64,000 nt of DNA from UBA6168 sp964508135 (GTDB lineage Bacteria > Bacteroidota > Bacteroidia > Chitinophagales > Saprospiraceae). The notes beneath the pieces are model-generated. The model had not been told where the DNA came from, ran no database searches, and saw only the letters and a list, made by a program, of their open reading frames with translations. A program made the position numbers and the translations under genes. Shown in pieces: positions 32,221 to 43,100 of this stretch (position 1 is the first letter of the stretch; every line of letters starts with the position of its first letter). The stretch lies in NCBI GenBank assembly GCA_964508135.1, contig CAZDSU010000004.1, forward strand, positions 62,001-126,000, written 5' to 3'.

Positions 32221-33606
32221 TTATTTCAACCGCACCCTGACCGTCTCGCCGATCCAGCACGGCACGGTCATGGAGTCACCTTCATTTATTTTTCGCATAA
32301 AAGCCTCTTCCTTGTTCGGGTAGTAGGCGCTGTATCGAGCGATTTTGCTGTTTGCATCACCAGCCACTTCGCTGTCAATTGACTTGGCATAGGCATATTT
32401 ATCAATTGCTGCCAGCACGGCCAATGCTGCGTCGAAGCCATCGCTACCGCATGAGTTGCTGGTGGTGGCGTACATGTCGCCAATGAGCATGTACGGTTGG
32501 CCCCATCCCGGCTTGTACTTGGCCGCTATTCGGGCGTCCTCCCGAGCTGCTGAATAACGGTTCAACTGGCGGAACTCGATGGAAGCCATGTAGAAGTAGT
32601 AGTTGGCCAATCTTTCGCTGTTGTTTTCTCCTGCCTTTTCTTTGGCAATGCCTGCCTCAAACTTCTCAAGTGCCTCACTGTACCTCCCATCTTTGAAAAG
32701 TGCAATGCCATGGTCGCCGGGGTTGTTGGCGTAGTGCTCTGCTCGCCTGGCTTCGTTCTCGGCAGCAACGATGGTCTCATAACGGCCTTTCAATTCAGTT
32801 ACAAATGCGTCTTCATCGGGACAGCCCTGCTGCTTGAGTTTGTTGTACACGAACTTGATAACCTCCGTGTCGTCGGAGTGCGCACGATAGTCTGGCTCCA
32901 ACTTGGACTTGAAGAACGCGCAGTCGAAGATTTCATTTTCAATTTGGGCGAAACTGGCGTTCATCGCCTCCTTGGCCTGTTGGAATGCCTCCGACTGCTT
33001 GGCATTGTTGGCAATGCCGTAGTCGGCGATTTCATTTAGCTTGGTGTAAACGTTCCGAGCCTCTTCGGCAGTCATCTGCTTGTTCTGGTACTGCCAGACA
33101 GCGATGGAAGTGTACGGCTGGAAAATCACGTAGCTCGTGTTGTTGCCGCCAGCGGCAATGGCGTCTTCACAAGCTTTTTTCGTGTCGGGGTATGGCGAGT
33201 TGATGGTGTAGAACATTTCGTACGCCTTCAAGCCAGTAGCCGTGACTTTTTCGTTGGGGTAGCAGTTGCCCTGCTCGTCGAACAGGCGCAGCGCCATGGC
33301 AGCATACTCCTTTTTCTTTGCCTCGTCCGTCGTGTTCTTGAATTTGTGGAGGTAAATTTTGCGACCATCCACGTAGTGCATGGAACGCTGGCCATCGGCA
33401 GCAGGAGCGCCTTTGTAGGCCTTTTCCCAATTCTCAAAGGCTTTGTCGTACTCCTCCGTTTTAATATACTGGCGGTAAAGCACGTGCGCTTCTTCCAGTG
33501 CATCCTTCTGGGGCGACTTCATCCAGGTTTCGCACTGGCCAAAAGCAGGCGACATCCAAGAACCTGCAACAAGAACAAAAACAAAAAGCTTTACTAAATT
33601 CTTCAT
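32221..33606 (-). CDS. Exported TPR-like protein (paralogue B)
   Basis: The start is ATG at 33606 (MKNLVKLFVFVLVAGSWMSPAFG/Q), giving 461 aa with an ordinary signal peptide rather than a lipobox; codons upstream of it lack this character. The mature part is helical and matches paralogue A throughout: DGQRSMHYVDGRKIYLHKF, VTATGLKAYEMFYTI, KYKPGWGQPYMLIGDMYA, and the C-terminal MTVPCWIGETVRVRLK. Unlike paralogue A it has no acyl anchor, so the pair may be one soluble and one membrane-tethered partner. That is inference. The two genes run in the same direction, separated by the composite repeat and a terminator. Confidence 0.85.
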   Translation of the reverse strand: MKNLVKLFVFVLVAGSWMSPAFGQCETWMKSPQKDALEEAHVLYRQYIKTEEYDKAFENWEKAYKGAPAADGQRSMHYVDGRKIYLHKFKNTTDEAKKKEYAAMALRLFDEQGNCYPNEKVTATGLKAYEMFYTINSPYPDTKKACEDAIAAGGNNTSYVIFQPYTSIAVWQYQNKQMTAEEARNVYTKLNEIADYGIANNAKQSEAFQQAKEAMNASFAQIENEIFDCAFFKSKLEPDYRAHSDDTEVIKFVYNKLKQQGCPDEDAFVTELKGRYETIVAAENEARRAEHYANNPGDHGIALFKDGRYSEALEKFEAGIAKEKAGENNSERLANYYFYMASIEFRQLNRYSAAREDARIAAKYKPGWGQPYMLIGDMYATTSNSCGSDGFDAALAVLAAIDKYAYAKSIDSEVAGDANSKIARYSAYYPNKEEAFMRKINEGDSMTVPCWIGETVRVRLK

Positions 33607-33723
33607 AGTCAGATGTTTACGATTAATTTTTGTATAATTGGCTCTGAGCAACCAAGGCGTGGACGGTTGTTTTTTACTTCGTAAAAAAACCAACCATCTG
33701 CTGCCAAAACTGCCCAGCGGGTT

Positions 33724-35052
33724 CTATCCGAATTTGCGTTTGAAGAACCAACTACTGTCATTTAGAGTGAATCCAAGGGACATTTTCACAAAGTTTTCCT
33801 TGATGGCATTGGCCGTATCGTACTTGCCAAACTCAAATGCCAGGTTCACAAACGAGGTCTGCTGCCTCGGCAAAATGACCGGCAATCCGAAGCCTACTGT
33901 CAGCGCATATTGCTTGAGGTCGTCGAGGCGTGGGTCGGTGCGGTGGTAAAAACCGGCCCGGTAGCGGATGCGCTTCAGGTAGTTGTTGTACGATGAGATG
34001 TCCGGGATGTACTCGGCACCCACGGCTACCCGGCGGCTGTCAAAAAGGGTTTCAGGTTTGGCTTCGTTCTCGTAGTTGCTCCATTTACCCGCGTTGAACT
34101 CGGCGCCAAGCCGCAATTTCCCAGGGTTTTGGTACATCACGCCAATCGTCCCTTCGGCTGGGAGCTTGCCCGTGCCTTCTTGGTCTTCTTCGTAAGCCAA
34201 CGTGTCGCGGTGTCCTATCGTCGGGTTGTACCTCATGCGCAAAAAGTTGCTCCTGGTGTCGAAGTTGGTTGCCGCATTGCCGTAGGCACCAATAATCAGC
34301 GACTTGCCGGTATAAAATGCTTCGTCCGGTTTTTTGGGCTCCAGCATTATTTGCTGCTGTGCGCCCAGCGACCAAATGAACCCACGCACACTGATGTTGT
34401 CCTTGAAAATATCGGAATAGGAAATCGGCAAATCCACGAAAGCCAGTTCTCGGGTGCTTTCCAACTGCCCGAACATGAAGCCGACATTGGCGCCAGCCGA
34501 AAAATTCTTGTAGCGAACGGCATTGCCCCAGAGGAATTTGTTCGTGCCGCCTGAACCTTTGTAGGTATTGATGGTAGTATCGGCTTCGGTGCTGATGGCG
34601 GTCGTCTCGATGTCGTAACCCACTGTCGAATTTGGTACCAGGGCGAAGCTCATGCCCCAGTGGAGCTTCCGCTTTTTCTTTGTCAGCACGTCGTTGAGCG
34701 AGTTGTGTATGGGGAATGCCAGCGCAAGGTGGCTCAGGTTGCCCGACCAATTTTCGGAGGACTCGTCGCCAAGCTTGAGGGTAGCGTGTTCGGCGTACAG
34801 GCCAGCTTCAAAAGTGGCCGTGCTCAGCCAAGCGTAGGCCGCTGGGTTTTGCAAGTTGATGTGCAGGGCATCGTTGTAGGCTGCGGAAAGCCCGGCGAAG
34901 CCGGACGAAGAAAGCGAATTGTAAATATTTTCCCCCAATCCAATACGGGAGTAGGGCGAGTTGTCCTTGGGCTGCGCCAACAGCACAGTGCTGAAAAACA
35001 TGAAAACAAGCGTGTTCAAACAACCTCTAAAATCCTTCTGAAAGTTTGGCAT
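33724..35052 (-). CDS. Outer-membrane beta-barrel protein (FadL/PorV-like class)
   Basis: A 442-residue protein with a signal peptide (LNTLVFMFFSTVLLAQ) and the N-terminal motif NSPYSRIGLGENIYNSLSSSG, found in a family of Bacteroidota outer-membrane proteins encoded next to coaX. Alternating hydrophobic strands with aromatic girdles run to the C-terminus (FVKMSLGFTLNDSSWFFKRKFG). It overlaps the end of coaX by 26 bp and is presumably co-transcribed. It may act as a transport channel or as a T9SS-associated barrel; neither can be shown here. Confidence 0.8.
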   Translation of the reverse strand: MPNFQKDFRGCLNTLVFMFFSTVLLAQPKDNSPYSRIGLGENIYNSLSSSGFAGLSAAYNDALHINLQNPAAYAWLSTATFEAGLYAEHATLKLGDESSENWSGNLSHLALAFPIHNSLNDVLTKKKRKLHWGMSFALVPNSTVGYDIETTAISTEADTTINTYKGSGGTNKFLWGNAVRYKNFSAGANVGFMFGQLESTRELAFVDLPISYSDIFKDNISVRGFIWSLGAQQQIMLEPKKPDEAFYTGKSLIIGAYGNAATNFDTRSNFLRMRYNPTIGHRDTLAYEEDQEGTGKLPAEGTIGVMYQNPGKLRLGAEFNAGKWSNYENEAKPETLFDSRRVAVGAEYIPDISSYNNYLKRIRYRAGFYHRTDPRLDDLKQYALTVGFGLPVILPRQQTSFVNLAFEFGKYDTANAIKENFVKMSLGFTLNDSSWFFKRKFG

Positions 35053-35767
35053 TATGTTGTAAAATTTGATTCAGTCCAATCAGGACTAAATTTTGGTGCG
35101 CAAATATCTTGGTTTTGGTGTGTTTAACAAAAAAATCAGCGTCTCCTCCCGTGAAAACAACACGAAGTGGCCGAAATTTCTTTTTACAGTGCCGAATAAA
35201 GCCCTCCACCTCCAGCAAAGCACCCAGTTCGCCACCATTTCGGATGGCATTTTCGGTGCTGTCGCCCAAGTCGGCGGGCAGTTCGGAGGCGCTGGCTACC
35301 AGTGGCAGCTTCGCCGTGAAGTGGTGCATGGCCTTCAGCCGCATCTCGATGCCTGGTGAAATATTGCCGCCGAGGAACTCCCCGTCGGCACTCAAAACAT
35401 CCAGCGTGATGCAAGTCCCTGCATCAATCACCAGGCAATTCTCCAACGGAAAAAGGTGAAAGGCTCCTACCGCCGCCGCTATCCGGTCCTTGCCAAGGGT
35501 TTGCGGCGTCTTGTATCGGATGCGGATGGGCAACGGTGTGTCGGTCGCCAGTTCGAGGAAGGAAAAATGGCTTCTCAAAAAGTCCATCACCTCCTCCGAC
35601 TGCTTCGACACGCTGGAAAGGATGATTTTTTTGACCTTTTGGTTGTATGCCAACAGCTTTAGCGCTTCCACGGTCAGCTCGCCCCAAATCTCTTGGTGCA
35701 ACAGCGAGTCGCCCTGAAAAACAGCGATTTTGGTGCGGGTATTTCCAATATCTATTGCGAGGTTCAA
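35027..35767 (-). CDS. coaX: Type III pantothenate kinase
   Basis: A 246-residue ASKHA-fold kinase. The phosphate 1 loop DIGNTRTK (5-12), the LGKDRIAAAVGAF segment and the VIDAGTCITLDV loop, followed by GGNISPGIEMRLKAMHHFTAKLP, identify CoaX. It phosphorylates pantothenate, the first committed step to coenzyme A, and is the partner in pathway to panC at 14.7 kb. A -7 box lies about 60 bp upstream, with a heptamer array filling the leader between box and start codon. Confidence 0.95.
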   Translation of the reverse strand: MNLAIDIGNTRTKIAVFQGDSLLHQEIWGELTVEALKLLAYNQKVKKIILSSVSKQSEEVMDFLRSHFSFLELATDTPLPIRIRYKTPQTLGKDRIAAAVGAFHLFPLENCLVIDAGTCITLDVLSADGEFLGGNISPGIEMRLKAMHHFTAKLPLVASASELPADLGDSTENAIRNGGELGALLEVEGFIRHCKKKFRPLRVVFTGGDADFFVKHTKTKIFAHQNLVLIGLNQILQHNAKLSEGF

Positions 35768-35778
35768 CTTATGGAAGG

Positions 35779-35820
35779 GTGAATGATGAATGATGAACGA
35801 TGAACTGTGAACGGTGAACG
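35779..35820. repeat. Heptamer array in the coaX leader
   Basis: Six units (GTGAATG, ATGAATG, ATGAACG, ATGAACT, GTGAACG, GTGAACG), between the coaX -7 box and its start codon. Confidence 0.85.
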
Positions 35821-35824
35821 GTTA

Positions 35825-35832
35825 CAAAACTA
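35825..35832 (-). promoter_or_regulatory. -7 box (TAGTTTTG) for coaX
   Basis: The minus strand reads TAGTTTTG, a match to TAnnTTTG, 58 bp upstream of coaX and just outside the heptamer array. Confidence 0.45.
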
Positions 35833-35908
35833 ACTGCCTGATTTTTAAGGACTTGTGTATCTTTTGTGCTTCAATTTTCAATTTTCAATTCTCCATTTTG
35901 AATTTTCC

Positions 35909-36898
35909 TCACCCCCCAATCGTGGCCATTGACTCCGATACCCGCAGTCCAAACAGTCGGCGACCCTCCGCCTCAAAGCCGTCCTTTGCGCGGTTGCCGA
36001 GCGCTTCAAGGACGGCAGCACCGAGCTGATCGTCGGTGGCACCGGCACGGAGCAGGTTTTTGATGTTGAACACGCCGTCGTCGTAAAGGCAGGTCTTCAA
36101 CATGCCCTGCGGCGTGAGCCGGATGCGGTTGCAGGTGCCACAGAAGGTACGGCTGTAGGCAGCGATGATGCCCACTGTGCCACGGTGTCCCGGAATTTGG
36201 TAGTTGTACGAAGTTGAAAATGGTGGGTCGGGTATTTTCTCCAGACCGGGGAACTGGTCTTGGAGCACTTCCAGGATGCGTCGGTGGCTCCACCAGAGCT
36301 GGTCGAAGTGTGCGTCGCCGCCGTTGAACGGCATCTCCTCGATGAAGCGGACGCCCACGGGGTGGTCTTTGGATAGCATGGCCAGCGGCACGAGGTCGTT
36401 GTCGTTTTTGCCCTCCATCATCACGGCGTTTATTTTGGTGGTAATGCCGTGGGTAAGCAGCGCCTCAAAGGTCTGAATCACCTTGTCGAAGTCGTCACGC
36501 CGGGTGATTTCGTGAAAAAGCCGCCGGTCGAGCGTGTCCAAGCTGAGGTTGACAGAGCGGATGCCCAACCTTTTCAGTTCTGGCACCAGCGGGGCGGTCA
36601 CCACGCCGTTGGTGGTGATGTGGATTTGCTGGAGTCCTTCCAACCTGCTCATTTCACCTAAAAAATCCATCATGTCCCGCCGGATGAACGGCTCGCCGCC
36701 CGTGATGCGCAGCTTATCAATGCCCAACCCGACCATCATCCGCACGATGCGCAGCATCTCCTCGTAGCTCATCAACTCCTGTTTGGGCAAATACTGGATG
36801 CCTTCCTCCGGCATACAGTAGAAGCAGCGGAGGTTGCAGCGGTCGGTCACTGCGAGGCGGAGGTAGTTTACCGGGCGGTTGTGGTTGTCGTAGAGCAT
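35909..36898 (-). CDS. moaA: GTP 3',8-cyclase (molybdenum cofactor biosynthesis)
   Basis: A 329-residue radical SAM enzyme. The N-terminal cluster motif is C21-NLR-C25-FY-C28. The C-terminal cluster motif FCGTCNRIRLTPQGMLKTC supplies the second three cysteines. Segments KLRITGGEPFIRRDMMDFL and VNLSLDTLDRRLFHEIT are typical. It converts GTP to 3',8-cH2GTP, the first step of molybdopterin synthesis. The C-terminus ends with an altered GG-like tail (SESMATIGG), the conserved double glycine. No other moa gene is in the window. It lies downstream of sprA in the same direction. Confidence 0.97.
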   Translation of the reverse strand: MLYDNHNRPVNYLRLAVTDRCNLRCFYCMPEEGIQYLPKQELMSYEEMLRIVRMMVGLGIDKLRITGGEPFIRRDMMDFLGEMSRLEGLQQIHITTNGVVTAPLVPELKRLGIRSVNLSLDTLDRRLFHEITRRDDFDKVIQTFEALLTHGITTKINAVMMEGKNDNDLVPLAMLSKDHPVGVRFIEEMPFNGGDAHFDQLWWSHRRILEVLQDQFPGLEKIPDPPFSTSYNYQIPGHRGTVGIIAAYSRTFCGTCNRIRLTPQGMLKTCLYDDGVFNIKNLLRAGATDDQLGAAVLEALGNRAKDGFEAEGRRLFGLRVSESMATIGG

Positions 36899-36905
36899 TG
36901 GATTT

Positions 36906-37156
36906 TAGACTTTAGACAATAGACTTTAGAGGGCCTGCGTAGGTTGTAAATGAAAGCGGTCAGCGCTTTTTGCAAAGTTGCGTTTTTTATCCAAAAGTAA
37001 AAGCCCCGAAATTTTGCTCCGGGGCTTTTCTGTTCGTTGGGCTAATCCCCATCGAACTTTTTTATCGAACGAAAGATGGTGCAAATAGTTGAAAATCAAC
37101 GCACTGCCCCATCTAAAGTCTATCGTCTAAAGTCCAAAGTCTATCCTCTAAAGTCC
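36906..37156. repeat. Inverted pair of heptamer arrays between sprA and moaA
   Basis: The left array 36906-36933 (TAGACTT, TAGACAA, TAGACTT, TAGAGGG) is 7 bp from the moaA start. The right array 37112-37156 (TCTAAAG, TCTATCG, TCTAAAG, TCCAAAG, TCTATCC, TCTAAAG) ends two bases from the sprA stop. The units are nearly those around the four-helix-bundle gene at 6 kb, but here only 178 bp with a terminator lies between the arms. Confidence 0.88.
36999..37030 (-). terminator. Terminator of sprA
   Basis: Stem AAAAGCCCCG / CGGGGCTTTT with an 11-base loop, 130 bp downstream of sprA on the minus strand. Confidence 0.8.
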
Positions 37157-37158
37157 GT

Positions 37159-40100
37159 TTACAACGAGAACCTGACCGTTACGCCACTACGGATATTGGT
37201 GGTCGGGTAACCCTGCGAGGTTTTCGGTGTGTTCTTGGTGTAGTCGAAGAAGAAACGCAGCGAGAGCTGGTTGTTCAACTGGTAGGTGATGGCTGGGGCG
37301 ATGGACACCCGGCGGCTGCCACGATCCGGCTCAACGAGGCCAGTTATCAGTTCCCGGATGTTCGTCACGTCGTCACGCACGGAAAGGTCAAACGTGAAGT
37401 CCATGTCGCCTGGGGTGCTTTGGCTGGCACGCTGCCCTGGTCGGCCTCCGATGGGCGGTTTTTTGGCGTCGTCCTTCTTTGCACCTCCCTTCCTTTTCTT
37501 CTTCGGTTGCAGGAAGCCGATTTTGGTTTCCTTGAGTTTGTATCCAAAATTGACGGTGTACTCGTTCGCCTTGGTCTCCCGCAAACGGCCCGTGCCAATC
37601 AGCTCCAAGCGCAGTTGCCTGCTGTTTTTGTACTCCGTTTTGAACGACATCTCGTTTTTGAGCCGCACGTCAATGCCCAAGAGCGGGGCAAACTGCTCGT
37701 CAATCTGGATGTCGGGAATTTCGAAACGGGAGTAGTAGTCCAGCGTGGTTTCCTTGAGCTTGGTCAGGTCGTTTCGGTCAAACTGGCGGTCGGTGTCGAA
37801 GCTGTTCACCACCAATTTGCCCTGATAACCATGCGTGATGGAGATGTTTTGGAAAATATCGGACAGGTTGCCGAGCTTCGCAAGGCCGTTGTAGGTCAGT
37901 CGCCAGTTGGGGCGGGGTATCGTTTTGATGATGACATCGCCCACGAAGTTGTCCGAAACTTTCATCGTGTTGGCATCTTGGCCCGTGTACGCAGCGATGA
38001 AGGCGGGCAGCAGCACGTTCTGGCTGAACGGGCCGTAGCCTTTCGGGTAGCCGAGGTACGCCGAGTCAGGATTTTCGTGCACGCCTGTGCCGAGTCGGTT
38101 CGCCACGATGAGCTTGTTGTCTTCAAACTGCTGAAACAAGCCGTTCAAATCTTTGTCGAACAAAGTGTTCAGTGCCGAATAGCTCGTGGTGAACTGGCCG
38201 TAGTCGGTAATGTTGGCGTGCTTGAACTCTTCTTGAATTGGGTCGCCCCCCTTATCTTCGTAGCGGCGGAACTCCTCTGCGTGGTTTCTGCCCTTGGAGC
38301 GCTTGGCCTCCACCGTCACCCGGAAGTCGGTGTAAGGTTCCAGGTCGAGCTTGCCGTCAACGACCTGCTCGTAGGATTGGGTGATGTTCTTCGGCAGGGC
38401 ATACTCCAGGTCGGGGGTTATCCATTGCCAGTTTTTGTGCAGCCAATCCTTGTTGGTGTAGTAGTCGTCTGGGTTGATGTTGGGCTGCTTGCCCGCCACG
38501 AAATCCCAGCCCGGCGAGGTGAACTGGTTCATGCCCAGCAGTTTTGATTGGGGCAAATAACCGGGTATCACCGTGCCGTAGTCCTCGGTGTAGCGGACTT
38601 TGAGTTTGCGCACGGTCATCAGCGGCCGTATGAGCGCCCGCTCAATGGTGGAAGGCTCCCTGTCCTGCTTCTTGTCATCCTTGCCGGCCGATTTACTGTC
38701 CTTGCCCTTGCCGGCCGCAGCGTCCTTTTCAGCGTCGGCGGCGTCCTTGCTCTTCTTGTCTTTTCTGCCAGCTTTTCCTTTGCCTTCCACATCACTGGCA
38801 TCCACGTCGTTCTTGCCCTTGTTGGTTTTGGCGCCTTTTGCTGGCCGTTGCTTGGAGTTGACTTTTTTGAGGTAGTTCGAGTAGTTGTACAGTTTTTCAA
38901 AATCGAGGTCCCCCTCCACTTGGCGGCGCTGACCGTTGGTGATGACGTTGCCAAGCGCCTGTGCATTGATGGCGAGGCTCGAAGCATCCCACGAGTAGTC
39001 CGCATCGTAGGAGAGCTTGAGGCTCGTCCAGTCCATGAACGGCAGCGTTTTCAGCGGCACGTTGTAGGTCACCGTGTACTGGTGCCGGTAGCTCTTGGTG
39101 CGCCCAAAATCCTTCATGTTATCGAGGATGGAGTCCCGGCGATAATCCTTTACACTGGAGATGTAATTCGGGTCGTTGGGGTCAAGCTGGCTTTGCGCCA
39201 ACATATCTATCTCGTTCGGTTCGTCTATCACGCCGATGTTGTCGGCATTGAACTTGAACTTGAGGTTTTTGGTGAAATCCCATGCCAAGTCGTACCGGCG
39301 GTTCCAGAGGAACTGCTTGTTGTAGTAGGTGTTGTACAGCGGGTTGTCGCCAGAGAAACGGTACTTCGTGCTGTTGAACCGTCGGTCCAGGTCGGTGGAA
39401 ACGCTGAACGAGTTCGGCAACGGGTTGAAGTTTATTTCCTTGATAAACTTCAGGTACTTGTCATTTTTTATCGCCTTTTTAAATGGTTCGATGTACTTCA
39501 CGTTTCGCTGGTAGGTGTAATCAACGGCCCCACGGCGGCGGGTCAGCACGTCGTTCTCGATGATGGGGTCACGCCGGGTTGTTTCATCAAAACCGTAGGT
39601 AAAGCTGAAGTTCGACAAGCTCCAGGGCATCACCTTGCCGCCTGCGTTGGGGTTCTCCCAGCGCACGTTCGTGAAGTTGTAGCTCTTGATTTTGGTGGCC
39701 GTTTGCGCCTGCTTCCTCACTTCGTCCGGGTTATCGGACAACCTGATTTTGTCCTTCAGTTCGATGTCAAGGTCGTAGGGGTCGAATTGTGGATTCCTCA
39801 CCTCGCTGGAGTATTGGAAGTAGAACGGCAAGCGCAGGCCGATTTTTTCTGGCAAGAACTTGTCGAGTGCCACCTGCGTGGCAATGTCGTACTGCGTTAT
39901 CTGCTCCCGGCTGCGCTCCTGCAGTTTCTGGTCGAGTGCCCCGAAGCCGATGCTGCTCGCTTTGCCCGACAAAGACAGCGTACCAAGGTCGGCCAGTTGG
40001 ATGTCGGCACGGGCGATGGCAGCTACCCCACCCCTTTCGTCGAGGCCGAAAGTCCGAAGCTCGTTGACCCAGATTTCCACGCTCTTGGTGTCGCCGGGGT

Positions 40101-43100
40101 CGCAGTCTTCGCCCAGTTTCGGGTTGCGGATGCCAATCATCAACGCTTTGATATTGCCGAGGTTGGGGCTGCCTTTTATGCTAATTGTAGCATCGCCAAG
40201 TCCGTTGTCACGAGCCACGAGTTTTGAATACTCCTGCCCAACACCTGTCGAACCTGCGTTACGCTCCAGCTTCAGTGTTTTCAGTTCGTCAAACACCACG
40301 CTCAAATCGTTCTCCTTCGGCCACACGACCCGCTGGTAGTCTGGGTCGTTTTCCGGCACCGTGGAGTTGGGGTCGGAAAGTATCAGCGGTATTTCGTACT
40401 CGTAATAATTGTTCTTAAAATCGCTTCCAAACCTCACAAACACCGTCAGCTCGCCATCTTCAAGCGGCTCCGGGCCAACGCCACATTCGGTCGGTTCTGC
40501 GTGTACGAACATTTTCAGCTTGCTGAAATAGCGCATGTCGAGGTTCAGGTTTTTGAACATACCCCTGGCGTCGCCATCGGCCAGGTCGCAAACCCGCATG
40601 GTCAGTGCCTGCTCGTTTTGGTAGGCTTGGAGGTTGACGCCGAGCGCCTGCTCACGGCTGATGCCGGGAGGCAGCACGTAGTTGAAGGGGTCACGCTGGC
40701 TGTTTTCCTCAATGTTCACCTTGTTCAATTCAAACAAAGTTTGGTTTTCAAAATCGGGCGGGGTCACAGAAACGCAAGGCTCGCCAAGGTCCTGCTTGTA
40801 GCGGCGCCACTGGTTGCGCTGCAAGTCAAGCGTTGCGAAGCGAAACTGGATGGGCGCTTTGAAGTCCTTAAAGTACATCCGCATGAAGCGGATGGAGCGG
40901 AAATCTTCGATGCCCCCAACTTTTGAGAAGTTTTCATCGGTGGCGGGCAGGTCGAGCGGCACCCGGAAGCGGTACCAGACCCGGTTGTTTGCGCCCTGCG
41001 TCACGTCGGTGATGAACGGGTTGTCCAAGTCAATGCCCTTGTTGCCGTCGTACTTGATGGGCACCCGGTACTGGAAGTAGCCTTCGGTTTCGTTCAGGGT
41101 GCGGTCGCCGTCGAGGTCCTCTGCATCGGGCAACAGTGTCGAGGCCGGGGAGGTTTCTTCCCCCTGCAAAATCGGCGTGTTGCCCTCCGTCCCGAAGTTG
41201 CGGTCGTAGCGCTCCAGCAAGCTGGTGCCGCTTGGGTAGCCGTATCGGAAGTGTACAAAGTCATCGTTGGAGGGGTCATTCAATATCGCCTGTTTAGCAT
41301 CCGGCGTAAGGCCAGAAGCATTGATAGCATCAATGTATGCCTTGAAATGCTCCACCTCCTGGGCATCCGAGAGGCCGTCGAGGCCCACGTCCTGCGCTGC
41401 CCGGTTCTCGGCGTCGGTGTCAAACGAGTTGGTGATCTGTTGCGTGAGCGGCACTCGGCCCCATCCGGTTTTGGTGGCACGCCGGCCCTGCGTGTTGGGG
41501 CCGGGAAGTCCGTTTTCGAAAAACTTGCGGGAATCCGGCATGATGTCCTCGGAAACGTTGCCAAGGTTGAAGTAGATGTAGCCGTCCATGTCGCCGTTGG
41601 CGGCGGCAGGGTTGCCAGCATCCGCACCGGTCTCGTCAAGGTAAGGACTTAGCATCCAGAATTCGACGTATTCGATATTGGCCGTCTGGAAATCGTTGGT
41701 GGTCAACTGCCGCATCATGCCAGCCCACCGGGTTTCTGGATTGAGCAAATTGCCGTTGCTGTTGTTCAAGCCAGCGGAGTATATCGTGCCTCCTGGCAGG
41801 TCAAAATTGTAGGGGCCACGCCGAGTTGGGTCATAGACCACATCGAGAATCTGGTTGAACGAGTTGCCAAATTGGTTGGTTGGTGTAAAATTGGGGAAAA
41901 TCTCCTGCTGGCTGATGTTCTGCGTGTAGGGGTTTTGGTCGTCGCCAGGGCCTCGGATATCGCCGCCCGACTCGATGCGGAACCAACTCAGGTGCCCCCG
42001 GTTCACACCAGCCAGAATGTTGTCCTTCAACGCCGACTCTGGGAAAAACTCGTTCTGCGGAATGCTCGACATCACCCAGCCATTGGTACCAATGAACGGC
42101 GACTGGATGTTGATGGGCTGTGCGCTGCCCTCGAAGTCGTCAATGTAGTTTACGCCTCCCTTGTCGCCATCCGCCGTTTTCTCATTGATGGCGCGGGAAT
42201 GGCCGGGCTTTATGGCCGCCGTTTCGGCGGAAAGCGTGACGTTGGAGGGGGCTTTGGTTGAAATAAGTGGCAGCCTGTCAATCATTTTCGTGATCCACGG
42301 CACCTCGTTGCTGTAGTTAATGTCGAGGCCGAAAATCCGATTGTTGATGGGGTCGTCGCCAATGTTCACCTTTTGGGTGTAGGGCCGCTCGAACAGGCGC
42401 AGGTAGGTGCCGCCGATGGTCAGGTGCTTGTTCACTTCGTAATCCGCCCGGAGGCCGAGCATGGTCTTTTGCTGGAAGCCAAACAGCGTGTTGTCCTCAA
42501 AAGACACTTTGATGGGTGTGCCAGAGTTGAGGATGGCGTCGTTGAGGATGCGCACCTTGCCGATGGAGTAGTCCACTTCGTAATCCTTGCCCTCCGTCAG
42601 CGGCGCACCGCCCGCCGTCACGATTACCGAGCCGGGCGGGATGTTGAACGCACCCAGCGAAATCTCGCTCGAAACGCTGGACTTGTAAGAGCCCCGGATG
42701 GTGAAACGGTTGAGTTCCGGGAATTCACGGGCGTTGAAAAGCGTCTTGGAGTACAGTTGGCTGTACACGTATTTCTTCGCCTGCACGGGGTCGGTTATCT
42801 GCTTCGCCAGCGCGCTGCCGAACGGCTCCAACACTGGGAACATGATGCGCCCGTTGCGGGACTGGATGGTGAGGCCGTCCACGTAGTCGAACACGCCATC
42901 GGGCTGTGGGTCGTTCTGAACGTTGAGCTGGTCGAGGTTGAACACCCGGAGCAGCGGCACGCCGGCGAGGTTGCTCGTGGGCAAGAAACGCTTGTTTCCC
43001 TGACCAGGGTCGTCGTAGAAAATGTCCAGTTTGAAGTCCTCCCTAGACACGTTGTAGGCACCGATGTTGTACACGTTTTTCATCATCAGGTCCCACGTTG

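Noticed and set aside
38548..40227. 559-codon open frame antisense to sprA
   Set aside because: Shadow of the sprA reading frame with compositional bias only; no signal or motif.
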